DNA of 64,000 nt from Nitrospira sp. KM1 (GCF_011405515.1 NZ_AP022671.1:3596001-3660000); one strand, 5' to 3'; positions 27,488-36,578 are shown, numbered from the stretch's first letter. Notes: generated by a model from the sequence alone, not told the origin. A program made the numbers and translations.

Positions 27488-28363
27488 ATGGTGTGGAAAC
27501 CTCTTTCTGAAGGAACTCGGGTTCGCCATTGCCATCTGAGCTTTGAAGGATGGATCGATGGACTAACTACCTGTCATGACAATAGCCGGATGAATCCAGA
27601 CGGTAGGACTGCGTACCGTATTCGTATTCACGGGCAGAACAGGCGAGAACTTGCAGTACATGAAGAGCTTGTGAAATGCGATGACGAAAGTCTAATTTTT
27701 CTTTCTACGGAACACTTAATCGGACAAGTAATTGAAAGAAAAAGTGAAAATAAGAAGCAGAATGAGCTTTTGACACGCTGGGGTATGCTAATACCTTTGC
27801 CATATACAATTTGGGCGCTAGGAGAATATTGCCCTTCTAATCAAAATGATCCGGTCAAATGGGTTAACGACAGTGTGTGGTTTTCCAGTTTCGTAGGTAT
27901 AGCAATGGATCGATTCTCTCCGAAATTGATTGAACTTCTGGGAGCTAAAGTGCATGTAGCTATTGTTCCATCACATGAGGCAGGTGAATATAATCCTTCC
28001 CTCCTAGCCATAGCGAGAGATCTTCAGGCACACGGGCATATTGACGTGAGTTCAAGCTTGGTGCGCTATAAGAGTGTCGAATCTTCTAGAGCCCGTAGAC
28101 AGTGCGGGGTTCCAGGTAATGATATTGACACCCACTTAGATAGCATCAGGGTGGTAGATGTAACGAGAATTTCGAGAAAGGTAATTTTATTATTGGATAA
28201 TGTTGTTACGACCGGAACGTCTTTTATCGCTTGCAGGAAGCTCTTGCTCGATGCAGGTGTTGCCGAAGTTGTCTGTTTGGCTTTAGGGAAAAATGGTGGA
28301 CGAAAGATGCAAGAACCATCGAACACAGGTAGAAAACATTTAGTTATTCGTCGAAGCAAATGA
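27488..28363 (+). CDS. Phosphoribosyltransferase-like protein, probably acquired
   Basis: The 291-residue frame has a C-terminal PRTase-type nucleotide site: a hydrophobic strand VILLLDNVVTTGTSF (from about residue 232), matching the PRPP loop of type I phosphoribosyltransferases, with ComF-like spacing. The N-terminal 200 residues show no domain I recognise. Base composition is clearly more AT-rich than all neighbours and codon choice differs, suggesting horizontal gain. The start is doubtful: no Shine-Dalgarno is found at 27488 or at the next Met (27590), and a small well-signalled frame (27436) ends just inside, so an N-terminal frameshift is possible. It lies alone between a repeat and purM. 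Confidence 0.65.
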   Translation: MVWKPLSEGTRVRHCHLSFEGWIDGLTTCHDNSRMNPDGRTAYRIRIHGQNRRELAVHEELVKCDDESLIFLSTEHLIGQVIERKSENKKQNELLTRWGMLIPLPYTIWALGEYCPSNQNDPVKWVNDSVWFSSFVGIAMDRFSPKLIELLGAKVHVAIVPSHEAGEYNPSLLAIARDLQAHGHIDVSSSLVRYKSVESSRARRQCGVPGNDIDTHLDSIRVVDVTRISRKVILLLDNVVTTGTSFIACRKLLLDAGVAEVVCLALGKNGGRKMQEPSNTGRKHLVIRRSK

Positions 28364-28394
28364 TCTACGAGGCTGCCTATTCTCTTCCTCACTG

Positions 28395-28424
28395 TTGACC
28401 CTCGCTACGGGCTCCCACTAAGAT
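28395..28424 (+). promoter_or_regulatory. Promoter of purM placing a near-leaderless start
   Basis: TTGACC (28395-28400), an 18-base spacer and TAAGAT (28419-28424) lie with exactly 9 bases between the -10 box and the ATG at 28434. The geometry is the same as at hemE, and no Shine-Dalgarno is present. Confidence 0.6.
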
Positions 28425-28433
28425 ACGCGCACC

Positions 28434-29471
28434 ATGACGACCTACCGCGACGCCGGAGTCGATATCGATGCGGGTGACGAATTCGTCCACCGCATCAAGC
28501 CCCTGGTTCGATCCACGTTTCGGCCGGAGGTTCTGACAGATCTCGGCGGATTTGGCGGATTGTTCAGGTTGCAATCCAAACAATATGAAGATCCCGTGTT
28601 AGTGTCTGGAACCGACGGTGTCGGAACGAAACTCAAGATCGCCTTCCTCATGGACAAGCATGACACAGTTGGAATCGATCTGGTCGCGATGAGTGTGAAC
28701 GATATTGCAGTGAGCGGAGCCGAACCCTTATTTTTTCTGGACTATTTCGCGACGGGCAAATTGGCAGTTTCCAAGGCCCAGCAGGTCGTCGGGGGCATTG
28801 CCGAAGGATGCCGTCAGGCGGGCTGTGCGTTGATTGGGGGTGAAACGGCAGAAATGCCGTCGTTTTATGCGGATGGAGAATACGATCTGGCGGGTTTTGC
28901 CGTCGGTGTGGTCGACAAACCTAAGATCATCGACGGGAAGTCCATCGAGCCCGGCGACGTCCTCATCGGGCTCGCATCGTCGGGACTTCATAGCAATGGA
29001 TATTCGCTGGTCCGCCGGATCCTGTTCGAGAAGGCGAAGCTGTCGGTTGCGAGCAAAGTCCCGGACCTCGATCGTCCGATCGGGGAGATCCTTTTGACCC
29101 CGACGAGGATCTATGCCAAGCAGATTCTTGCTCTCGTGAGCGAGTTTCCCATCAAAGGCATCGTGCACATTACCGGCGGCGGCATTACCGAAAATCTTCC
29201 TCGAGTGTTTCCTCCCGGCGTCAGAGCCAGAATTCATCGTAAAGTCTGGACCGTTCCTCCGGTCTTCGGCCTCTTGAGCCGTCTTGGGCAGGTGGATCGC
29301 GAAGAAATGTACCGAGTATTCAACATGGGCATTGGTCTGATCCTCGTCGTGCCGGCTCCTTCCTCCGCGGGTGTTCTGAAAAAAGCGGCATCCCTCGGCG
29401 ATCAGGCATGGATCATCGGAGAAATGGTCCCGGCATCCGATGGAACACCGGACGTCGAATATGCCGACTAA
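28434..29471 (+). CDS. purM: Phosphoribosylformylglycinamidine cyclo-ligase
   Basis: PurM (AIR synthetase) closes the imidazole ring in purine synthesis using ATP. The 345-residue protein has the family segments [49 protein letters not shown] and the C-terminal [16 protein letters not shown]. The length is normal. It forms a purine pair with purN, which starts 83 bases beyond its stop. Confidence 0.95.
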   Translation: MTTYRDAGVDIDAGDEFVHRIKPLVRSTFRPEVLTDLGGFGGLFRLQSKQYEDPVLVSGTDGVGTKLKIAFLMDKHDTVGIDLVAMSVNDIAVSGAEPLFFLDYFATGKLAVSKAQQVVGGIAEGCRQAGCALIGGETAEMPSFYADGEYDLAGFAVGVVDKPKIIDGKSIEPGDVLIGLASSGLHSNGYSLVRRILFEKAKLSVASKVPDLDRPIGEILLTPTRIYAKQILALVSEFPIKGIVHITGGGITENLPRVFPPGVRARIHRKVWTVPPVFGLLSRLGQVDREEMYRVFNMGIGLILVVPAPSSAGVLKKAASLGDQAWIIGEMVPASDGTPDVEYAD

Positions 29472-29554
29472 ACTCTTGGCTCCCAGGATGGACCAGCCGA
29501 GCGTTGACGCGGGTTGCTGACAATCTTCCAGAGTCCATTGAGGGAATCATCAAC

Positions 29555-30238
29555 GTGAATGCTCATCCGATCAAACGTGCCCATCCATTGCGTGTGGCGG
29601 TCCTCGCGTCGGGTCGGGGATCGAATCTCCAGGCCATCATCGATGCCATCGAGGTCGGAACGGTGCACGCCACGATCGTTGCAGTTATCAGCAACAAGAA
29701 AGACTCTGGGGCGCTGGAGCGGGCGAGAAAACATGGTGTGCGCGATCTGTTCGTCGATCCCAAACCGTTCGCCGGACGTCCGGATAGCCGCGAAGTCTAT
29801 GACCGGGAATTGCTGGAACAATTGAACAAACACGATGTCGAGCTGGTCCTCTTGGCCGGATACATGAAGATTGTCACGGGGGTGCTGGTCAATGCGTATG
29901 CGAACCGGATGATGAACATTCACCCATCGCTGCTGCCGTCATTTCCGGGGTTGGACGTTCAAAAGAAGGCGATCGAGTGGGGATGCAAACTCGCCGGCTG
30001 CACCGTTCACTTTGTCACGGAAGGCGTAGACGAGGGGCCGATCATCCTGCAAGCGGCGGTTCCCATTCTAGATGACGATACGCCGGAAATCCTCGCCGCG
30101 CGAATTTTGGAACAGGAACACAAAATCTATCCGCGCGCCGTGCAACTGTTCGCCGAAGGCCGGCTGCGGGTCGAAGGGCGCCGTGTCACGATAGACCAGG
30201 GAACGCCGGTCGGGCAGTCGATCATCAGCGCGTCATAA
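29555..30238 (+). CDS. purN: Phosphoribosylglycinamide formyltransferase
   Basis: PurN transfers a formyl group from 10-formyl-THF to GAR. The 227-residue protein has VAVLASGRGSNLQAIIDAI for GAR binding. The catalytic Asn/His/Asp set lies in MNIHPSLLPSFPG, CTVHFVTEGVDEGPII and the region between. The start is GTG at 29555 with GAGGG about 10 bases upstream; the longer frame overlapping purM encodes nothing conserved. Confidence 0.93.
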   Translation: MNAHPIKRAHPLRVAVLASGRGSNLQAIIDAIEVGTVHATIVAVISNKKDSGALERARKHGVRDLFVDPKPFAGRPDSREVYDRELLEQLNKHDVELVLLAGYMKIVTGVLVNAYANRMMNIHPSLLPSFPGLDVQKKAIEWGCKLAGCTVHFVTEGVDEGPIILQAAVPILDDDTPEILAARILEQEHKIYPRAVQLFAEGRLRVEGRRVTIDQGTPVGQSIISAS

Positions 30239-30311
30239 GAAGCCGGTGTTACGACACGCGACATCGGGATCGCAAACTCAGCTACCGGTAGCGAGTGAAC
30301 CGGTGCTTGTG

Positions 30312-30317
30312 TATAAT
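30312..30317 (+). promoter_or_regulatory. -10 box candidate upstream of tRNA-Ala
   Basis: A perfect TATAAT stands 120 bases before the tRNA, in a stretch without genes (30239-30436). The -35 region is poor, so this is only a candidate. Confidence 0.3.
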
Positions 30318-30436
30318 GCGGCAACCGGGAGATACGGGCATCTACCTCCCCGTTTTTCTACTGCGGTCCACGCCAGCGCACTGATGCGCGACACATCCCG
30401 CAGGTTCAGTCGCTCGTATTCTCCGGTATTCCAGGT

Positions 30437-30512
30437 GGGGGGCTAGCTCAGTTGGGAGAGCACTACGTTCGCAACGTAGGGGTCGGGGGTTCAACTCCCC
30501 TGCCCTCCACCA
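30437..30512 (+). tRNA. tRNA-Ala (anticodon CGC)
   Basis: A 76-base cloverleaf with encoded CCA. The acceptor GGGGGGC pairs with GCCCTCC (one G-U). The D arm is TAGCTCAGTTGGGAGAGCA. The anticodon stem CTACG/CGTAG holds loop TTCGCAA, giving anticodon CGC for GCG (Ala). The T arm GGGGTTCAACTCCCC is canonical. It is followed at once by the hairpin array. Confidence 0.95.
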
Positions 30513-30529
30513 AACCAAGCTCGCTCGTG

Positions 30530-30823
30530 CCGCGTGCTCTTCAGCGCAGTATCGTGATTGCTGCACGCGGATAAAAACCTCCAGAAGTCTTGTCTTATGC
30601 TTGCGCGTGCCGTCCGCTCATTATCGCTTTATGGAATTGTGCGGGCGGATAAAAGCCTCCAGTTTTCTCTCTGGGCCGAACCAAGCCCGCTTGTGCCGCG
30701 TGCTCTTCAGCGCATTATCGTGATTGCTGCACGCGGATAAAACCTCCAAGAAGTCTTGTCTTACGCTTATGCGTGCCGGCGACTCATCAGGCGAAGCCTC
30801 CCTCCCATCTTTATCGTCGACGG
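30530..30823 (+). repeat. Array of four tandem hairpin units
   Basis: Four units start at 30530, 30610, 30696 and 30776 (spacing 80, 86, 80). Stems are CCGCGTGC/GCACGCGG, CCGTCCGC/GCGGGCGG, CCGCGTGC/GCACGCGG and CCGGCGAC/GTCGACGG. The loops are 25, 23, 25 and 32 bases. Each stem is preceded by GTG or close to it and followed by ATAAAA or ATAACC, the first three then having CCTCCAG or CCTCCAAG. Units 1 and 3 lie within near-identical 100-base blocks (30513-30612 and 30679-30778). Stem sequence varies with mostly preserved pairing. The rest of the gap to 31057 shows no gene. Confidence 0.7.
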
Positions 30824-31057
30824 ATAACCGATAACATTCACTATCAACGCATCGAATGTCCAAGTAGCAGTGGATAGTCCGTATGCACGAGGATTTTTGC
30901 CGATTAAATTTAGCCCGGAATAAAACGCAACGTGCATGAGGAGACTACGATATAGATTCGCACGTTGGATTGATTAGGCTGAGCACAAGGCCTTGAAGTG
31001 GCATGTTTATTTTCTCCTCTTGTTTTGATATCTGTTGCAGACCTGCCGGAGGTTGTT

Positions 31058-32437
31058 ATGCCGGACGTTGTCAGAAATGTGCTTGTCGTTGATGATGATC
31101 ATGAGATGCGGGCGTTGCTTCGGGACGTGCTGGAGCAGCATGGCTATACCGTGAGTCTCGCCTCCAATGGACAGGACGCTCTCGTGACCCTCCGTGAGAA
31201 AGAATACCCGGTCGTTCTCACCGATCTGCGGATGAAAGGGATGCAGGGGATCGAACTGCTCACACAGATCAAACAATCGTGGCCCGATACCAACGTGATT
31301 CTGATGACCGCGTTCGGCAGCGTGGAAACTGCCATTCAGGCCATGAAACAAGGCGCCTATGATTATCTGATGAAGCCGGTGAAGAATGAGGATCTGTCGC
31401 GAGCGACCGAGCGCGCGTTCCGTGAAGCGCTGCTCAGAAGCGAGATTCACCGTCTCCGACGGGAAGTGGATAGGGAATACAGCTTCAGTCAAATTCTCGG
31501 AAAGAGCAAGGCGATGCGGGAGGTGTTTGACTTGATCCGCCGCGTTGCGAACAGTCCGACCAACATCCTGATCACAGGGGAAAGCGGAACGGGCAAGGAG
31601 CTTGTGGCCAAGGCGCTTCACTACAATAGCGAGCGGAAGGACGCTGCCTTCATTCCCGTCAACTGCGCTGCGATTCCAGAGCATTTGCTGGAAAGTGAAT
31701 TGTTCGGCCACGTGCGCGGCGCCTTCACGGATGCAAGAACGGACAAGCGCGGCCTGTTTGAAGAGGCGGAACGGGGATCTCTTTTTCTCGATGAGATCAG
31801 CGAGTTGCCGCACATGCTGCAGGCCAAGCTTCTTCGCGCCATCCAGGAAAAGGAAATCAGGCGCGTAGGTGCGACCAAGTCAACTGCCGTAGATGTCCGG
31901 GTCATTGCGGCGACAAATTTGAATCTGGCGGAGGAAGTCAAAGCGAAACGGTTCAGAGGGGACCTATACTACCGTCTCAATGTGATCGAAGTGAAACTTC
32001 CACCGCTGCGGGAACGACGTGAAGATATTCCTCTGCTCGTGGATGCATTTTTGAAAAAGTTCGGGCAGGAGCGGGGCAAGGATGTGAAAGGGATGAACGA
32101 AGCCACGTTGGCCATCTTGATGGACTATGCGTGGCCGGGAAACGTTCGGGAACTGGAGAATGTCATTGAGCGAGCGGTCACGCTCAGTCGGACAGACAGG
32201 ATTCTCCCCGACGATCTCCCCGGGACCATCCAAGGAGCACGCGGTGATCGCCGCGTCATTGACGAGGGTGCGGAGAAGATGGTTTCCCTGCATGAAGTGG
32301 AAAAGGAGTACATCAAGAAAATTCTCGAAAAGCTGGGCGGCAATAAGTATCAGGCTGCGCAGGTTCTGGGGATCGACCGCAAGACGCTGTACCGAAAGCT
32401 TGCAGAGATCGAGGCTGTCCTCCCGCCGGACGAATGA
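31058..32437 (+). CDS. Sigma-54-dependent response regulator
   Basis: A 459-residue NtrC-family activator. The receiver has VLVVDDDHEMR and phospho-Asp in VVLTDLRMKGMQG. The AAA+ domain has Walker A GESGTGKE and Walker B GSLFLDEISEL; the sigma-54 loop reads GAFTDA. The C-terminal Fis-type HTH contains NKYQAAQVLGIDRKTLYRKL. The ATG follows GGAGG at 7 bases. The kinase gene follows after 22 bases, so the two form a two-component system. Targets are unknown; the strong sigma-54 promoter at 36692 downstream is a candidate. Confidence 0.92.
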   Translation: MPDVVRNVLVVDDDHEMRALLRDVLEQHGYTVSLASNGQDALVTLREKEYPVVLTDLRMKGMQGIELLTQIKQSWPDTNVILMTAFGSVETAIQAMKQGAYDYLMKPVKNEDLSRATERAFREALLRSEIHRLRREVDREYSFSQILGKSKAMREVFDLIRRVANSPTNILITGESGTGKELVAKALHYNSERKDAAFIPVNCAAIPEHLLESELFGHVRGAFTDARTDKRGLFEEAERGSLFLDEISELPHMLQAKLLRAIQEKEIRRVGATKSTAVDVRVIAATNLNLAEEVKAKRFRGDLYYRLNVIEVKLPPLRERREDIPLLVDAFLKKFGQERGKDVKGMNEATLAILMDYAWPGNVRELENVIERAVTLSRTDRILPDDLPGTIQGARGDRRVIDEGAEKMVSLHEVEKEYIKKILEKLGGNKYQAAQVLGIDRKTLYRKLAEIEAVLPPDE

Positions 32438-32459
32438 CCACCGGCATCGCCGTGTGCTT

Positions 32460-34022
32460 ATGAAGTTCGTCATGGAAAAGGCATTCCCCCGGGGTCCCTG
32501 GACGATCCCGGTGTTGATGATCGTCGTCTTTGCGTGTGATCTGGCGGCTCCGCTCGGAGTGGCCGTCGCCATTCTCTACGTCATCCCCCTTCTCTTGACC
32601 GTTCATACACCGCGCCAGCGCGACGCATTGTACTATGGTCTCGGTGCAATAGCGCTGCTCTGGACCGCACTGTTCCTGAAACCTGGCGCGTTGTCGCTGC
32701 AGTATGCCGTCTTTAATCGAATGTTGGGAACCTTCGTCCTCTGCCTACTCACATGGGGCCTGCTTCAATTGAAGCGGACCCGAGCGGAATTGCTACAGTC
32801 CGAAATCAGCAGGACGAAGACGGTGCAGGATTTGCTATTGGAGCGTGCCGGACGATCTCATGCTGAGGCGCTGATGGAAGCGGCTCAGGAAGCACGAGCG
32901 CACGCAGAGACTGCTGTCGCGGGGGCGGTGGCAGGCCGTCAGCGGGCCGAAGAACATTTTCTTGTCAGCCAACTCAGGCTCGAAAGCATCATCGATTCTG
33001 CCATGGACGCCATCATCACCGTTGATCATGAGCAGAAGATCGTGGTCTTCAATCATGCAGCCGAGCGCATGTTCAAATGTGCGGCCAAGGAAGCTATTGA
33101 CCGATCGCTCGACAGGTTTATTCCCGCGCACTTCCGTGACGCCCATCGGTCCCATGTGAACAGGTTCGGGCAGTCTGGCGTGACGACCCGAAAAATGGGC
33201 CAGTTGGGCACGGTGACCGGTCTCCGAGCGGACGGAGAAGAGTTTCCTATTGAAGCGGCGATTTCGCACGTCACGGTCCAAGGGAGCAAGTTCTTCACCG
33301 TCATCCTTCGCGATATCACCGAACGGACGCGCCTGGAGGAACAGCTGCGACGAACCGAGCGGATTGCCGAACTGGGAACCGTGGCTTCAGGGATGGCGCA
33401 CGAGATTGGGACGCCCATGAACGTGATCCTGGGACGGGCCGAATACCTCTTGGACCGGGTCACCGATGAGCCGGTGAGGAAGGGCTTGCAAACCATTGTC
33501 GCTCAGGTCGAGCGGATTACGCGAGTCATGAATCAACTATTGTCGTTTGCGAGAAGAAAACCGCCTCAGCCGCGCTCCCTTCGGCTGCAGGACGTGATTG
33601 AGAGCAGTCTTGAAATGTTCCATGAGCGGCTGTCCAGCAAGCGCGTGCAGGTGGAGTTGCAGGTGGATGCCGCCGCCTCTCCGACCATCTCAGGCGACAG
33701 CGATCAGATGAGTCAGGTCATGATCAATCTCATTATGAACGCACTTCACGCCATGCCGGAGGGAGGGAAGCTCCGCATCACGCTCGGATTGGAGAAAGGC
33801 ATGGTAAAGCTCACGATCTCGGACACCGGACACGGAATCTCACACGACATCGTAAAGCAGATTTTCGATCCGTTCTTTACCACAAAAGAATTTGGCAAGG
33901 GGACGGGTCTTGGTTTGACCGTGGTCAAGGGAATCATCGAGGAGCACCAGGGCTCGATCGAAGTAGAGAGTGAACCAGGAATCGGGACGACGTTCACCAT
34001 CCTCTTGCCGAAAAGCCCATAA
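32460..34022 (+). CDS. PAS-domain histidine kinase
   Basis: A 520-residue sensor kinase. The first 100 residues contain four likely membrane helices (PWTIPVLMIVVFACDLAAP, IALLWTALFL and others). A coiled coil rich in Ala, Glu and Arg follows, then a PAS domain (IIDSAMDAIITVDHEQKIVV ... RDITER). The HisKA box is GMAHEIGTPMNVILGRAEYL and the HATPase has ILNxxN-type MINLIMNALHAMPEGG and GTGLGLTVVKGI. It probably phosphorylates the regulator encoded just upstream, and possibly the single receiver downstream. The start may also be GTG 32454; no clear Shine-Dalgarno is visible, suggesting coupling to the upstream gene. Confidence 0.9.
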   Translation: MKFVMEKAFPRGPWTIPVLMIVVFACDLAAPLGVAVAILYVIPLLLTVHTPRQRDALYYGLGAIALLWTALFLKPGALSLQYAVFNRMLGTFVLCLLTWGLLQLKRTRAELLQSEISRTKTVQDLLLERAGRSHAEALMEAAQEARAHAETAVAGAVAGRQRAEEHFLVSQLRLESIIDSAMDAIITVDHEQKIVVFNHAAERMFKCAAKEAIDRSLDRFIPAHFRDAHRSHVNRFGQSGVTTRKMGQLGTVTGLRADGEEFPIEAAISHVTVQGSKFFTVILRDITERTRLEEQLRRTERIAELGTVASGMAHEIGTPMNVILGRAEYLLDRVTDEPVRKGLQTIVAQVERITRVMNQLLSFARRKPPQPRSLRLQDVIESSLEMFHERLSSKRVQVELQVDAAASPTISGDSDQMSQVMINLIMNALHAMPEGGKLRITLGLEKGMVKLTISDTGHGISHDIVKQIFDPFFTTKEFGKGTGLGLTVVKGIIEEHQGSIEVESEPGIGTTFTILLPKSP

Positions 34023-34212
34023 TCTCTGCCGCTCGCTGGGGCATTGTGGGACAGTGCGGCGCATAGGGGTGTAGTCTTTCTCGCCAGCCTCGCGATTGAA
34101 ATTCCGCCTGCTGCTCGATTGTCCCAAATAATGAGGCCTTCGGTCATAGATTCTCACGGCATGTCCTTTGCCCCTTTGTCGCGTAGGACAGGATCCTCCG
34201 GAGATGCCTACA

Positions 34213-34590
34213 ATGGTGGCACAGAAGAAAGCGGTGGTTCTCGTCGTCGAAGACGATAGAGATATGCTCAATCTGCTCTGTGACGCATTCTGGAGCGCCG
34301 GATATCAATTACGTGAGGCAAAGGACGGTGACGAAGCCTTGTTGTCGGTTCTGCAATCCGTGCCGGACGTCATCCTCACCGATCTCCGCATGCCTGCCGG
34401 AGGAGCCGATTACATCACCCGGTTGCGGACGGTGGCGCCCCACTGCCCCATCGTGGTCATGACGGCGTTCGGCGAACCCGGCTTGCAAGCACAAGTCCTG
34501 CGTGCCGGAGCGACGGCGTATTTCGACAAACCTGTCCGAATTTCTGATCTCAAGCTGAGGATTGACGCCTTGCTGACCGATCACCAGTGA
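34213..34590 (+). CDS. Single-domain response regulator (CheY-like)
   Basis: A 125-residue receiver with [15 protein letters not shown], phospho-Asp in [12 protein letters not shown], Thr in VVMTAFGEP and Lys in AYFDKPVR. It has no output domain, so it may act as a phosphate sink or through protein contact. ATG 34213 has GGAG 9 bases upstream; ATG 34204 is in frame. It lies between the kinase and the next sigma-54 regulator gene. The 190-base gap after the kinase (34023-34212) shows no gene. Confidence 0.85.
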   Translation: MVAQKKAVVLVVEDDRDMLNLLCDAFWSAGYQLREAKDGDEALLSVLQSVPDVILTDLRMPAGGADYITRLRTVAPHCPIVVMTAFGEPGLQAQVLRAGATAYFDKPVRISDLKLRIDALLTDHQ

Positions 34591-34613
34591 CGCTGCGACG
34601 AAAGGGATCTGCA

Positions 34614-36002
34614 ATGAACGAATCTTCATCACGGGATGCGTGTTTGCAGCAGGATCCTGTCCTGATGGTTCGCATTGAGACGATCAGCCAGCTGGGCGCG
34701 GTCCTCTCCGATCGGATCGCGATCATGGACCGTCAGTTCAACATCACATACATGAACGGCCCTGCCGAAAGCGGGGCATTCGAAGAGTTGAAAGAAGTCA
34801 AGCTGGGGAAGTGCTACGAAACGTTTACACGGAGGCTGGAACCTTGCGAATCGTGTCCAGCTGTTAGGATGTTTGATCACCGCGACCCTCGCTCGGGGTG
34901 CTGTGACGTCACGCTAGAGCGCGCCGCTTGCGGTTTATACCAGGCCTTTCCGCTCCTCACGGGGCAAGGACAAGTTGGTTCTATGCTGGCTCTGTTCGAG
35001 CCTCGATCCGGAAAACCCTCCATCGGCCCGGCATCCAAATCGAGGCCGGTCTCTCCCGGTATGGCGGGGGAGTCTCTGGGAAAGCTCATCGGCCGGAGCG
35101 ACGTTATGCAGAGGATGTTCGACCTGATCCGTGTGGTCGCAGACACTTCTGCGACCGTCCTGATCGAAGGGGAAAGCGGGACCGGCAAAGAACTGGTGGC
35201 CAGGACGATACACGAGTCGAGTCCCAGGGCAGGGAAGCCATTCGTGGTGGTTGACTGCGGATCGCTACCGGAAACCTTGCTGGAGAGCGAGCTGTTCGGC
35301 CATGTCAAGGGGGCCTTCACCGGAGCGGTGGCCAACAAGCGGGGCCTATTCGAAGAGGCAGACGGCGGCACTATTTTTCTCGATGAGCTTGCAGACACTT
35401 CTCCGGTCTTCCAAGCCAAGCTGCTTCGGGTGCTTCAAGAGGGCGAGATCAAGCCGGTCGGCGGGATGCGCCCAGTTAAGATCGACGTGCGAATCGTCTC
35501 AGCGACAAACCGGGACTTGGTCCCCCTCGTCAAAGCCAAACGATTCCGTCAAGATCTCTATTATCGATTGGCGGTTCTGCCGCTGTGCGTTCCGCCACTT
35601 CGAGATCGGCGGGAGGACATTCCGTTGCTGGTGAATCATTTTTTGGAAGAATCCTCCAGACGGCACTGGAAGCCGGTAGCGAGGGTGTCGCCGCAGGTAT
35701 TGCGCATGCTCACTGATGCCGCTTGGCCGGGGAATGTGCGTGAACTTCAACATTATATTGAAAGGGCCGTCGTGACGGCGCCGGACGACCTCCAAGTCTG
35801 TTCCAATGCATCCATCACGCTACCGGCTTCGTCGCTGCGTGATCTCCGGTCTAAAACGCGCGAAACCGTGAAGGAGGTTGAGCGGGCATGCATTCTCCAA
35901 GCACTCGATAGTACACAAGGGAATCGGACCAAAGCAGCAAAGCTGCTCAAAATCAGTCGGGCCAGCCTCTATAATAAGCTGCGATTTCACTGCATCTCCT
36001 AG
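34614..36002 (+). CDS. PAS-type sigma-54-dependent transcriptional activator
   Basis: A 462-residue activator without a receiver. The N-terminal PAS-like domain has [19 protein letters not shown] and a Cys-rich segment ([18 protein letters not shown]) resembling PAS domains that bind metal, haem or Fe-S ligands. The AAA+ domain has GESGTGKE, the canonical GAFTGA loop and [12 protein letters not shown] Fis HTH ([20 protein letters not shown]) ends the protein. GTG 34587 overlapping the receiver stop is an alternative start. It is the nearest activator to the promoter of the multicopper oxidase. A repeat element begins on its stop codon. Confidence 0.92.
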   Translation: MNESSSRDACLQQDPVLMVRIETISQLGAVLSDRIAIMDRQFNITYMNGPAESGAFEELKEVKLGKCYETFTRRLEPCESCPAVRMFDHRDPRSGCCDVTLERAACGLYQAFPLLTGQGQVGSMLALFEPRSGKPSIGPASKSRPVSPGMAGESLGKLIGRSDVMQRMFDLIRVVADTSATVLIEGESGTGKELVARTIHESSPRAGKPFVVVDCGSLPETLLESELFGHVKGAFTGAVANKRGLFEEADGGTIFLDELADTSPVFQAKLLRVLQEGEIKPVGGMRPVKIDVRIVSATNRDLVPLVKAKRFRQDLYYRLAVLPLCVPPLRDRREDIPLLVNHFLEESSRRHWKPVARVSPQVLRMLTDAAWPGNVRELQHYIERAVVTAPDDLQVCSNASITLPASSLRDLRSKTRETVKEVERACILQALDSTQGNRTKAAKLLKISRASLYNKLRFHCIS

Positions 36003-36390
36003 CAGGCTGTTGACAAAGTCCGCCAGCGGCGTTCTCGCGGGACACAGCCGCCTCACTATCTCGGCGGCGTTCACAGGCGTGCCGTGCCTTATTCGGCACG
36101 GCGTGAACCTCAGAGGCTCAACGTACGGGACGGGAACACGACTGTTCCCACAGCAGTGGGCGGGCGGGTGAGACCTGGGTAAGAGCGGCCTTGGCCGCTT
36201 GGGGCGGGCGGGTGAGAACGGCTACGCTTCGCCTCCAAGACACTGGGCGCTCATCGACTCGCGCCCGTCCGCAAACGTGGCGCTCATTATTCTTCGCGCC
36301 GCGGACCTCGCTGCGGCCTTGAGGGAAACCGACGCGTCTTGGCGCGTCGGGGCGGGTGGGTGAGAAAAGACGCCTTTCTGAACAGCCTGC
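36002..36390. mobile_element. MITE-like element with 17-bp terminal inverted repeats
   Basis: GCAGGCTGTTGACAAAG (36002-36018) and the complement of CTTTCTGAACAGCCTGC (36374-36390) match at 15 of 17 positions. The interior has no ORF of quality. It holds strong hairpins (GCCGTGCC/GGCACGGC; AGCGGCC/GGCCGCT) and three near-copies of GGGCGGGCGGGTGAGA. The left end covers the stop codon of the preceding regulator. It resembles an element I recall as recurring in Nitrospira intergenic DNA, but I cannot verify that here. Confidence 0.6.
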
Positions 36391-36495
36391 AGGGCAGGCT
36401 AATGACGCCGTGACCTCAGACACGACTCCATTTCCGAGGGCATCACGTAGTTTGTCAACACATTGCTAGTCCACCACTGTCCCGTTCTGCCTCAT

Positions 36496-36527
36496 TGTCT
36501 CTGAGACGGTGTCTACGCCGTTGGACA
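36496..36527. promoter_or_regulatory. Upstream activator site 1 (TGTC half-sites)
   Basis: Three half-sites are spaced by 14 bases: TGTC (36496-36499), TGTC (36510-36513) and GACA (36524-36527). The last two lie in an inverted repeat CGGTGTC-N10-GACACCG. The position, about 180 bases upstream of the -24/-12 promoter, suits an enhancer-binding protein. Confidence 0.55.
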
Positions 36528-36578
36528 CCGAGAAGTCCTCGAATCATGCGGAGTTCCCGTTTCTGGGTCATGTCGCGT

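Noticed and set aside
30513-30823. CRISPR array or integron attC cluster
   Set aside because: Units are too long and variable for CRISPR repeats with spacers. Stem ends do not match the attC GTTRRRY/RYYYAAC pattern and no cas or integrase gene is near.
30437-30823. Integrated element using the tRNA-Ala 3' end as attachment site
   Set aside because: No integrase gene and no second copy of the tRNA 3' end were found nearby; the array begins beside the tRNA but the repeat blocks do not include its terminal bases.
31003-31030. Possible second sigma-54 promoter before the 31058 regulator
   Set aside because: TGGCATG is present but the -12 part reads TTTTC instead of TTGC, so the key GC is missing.
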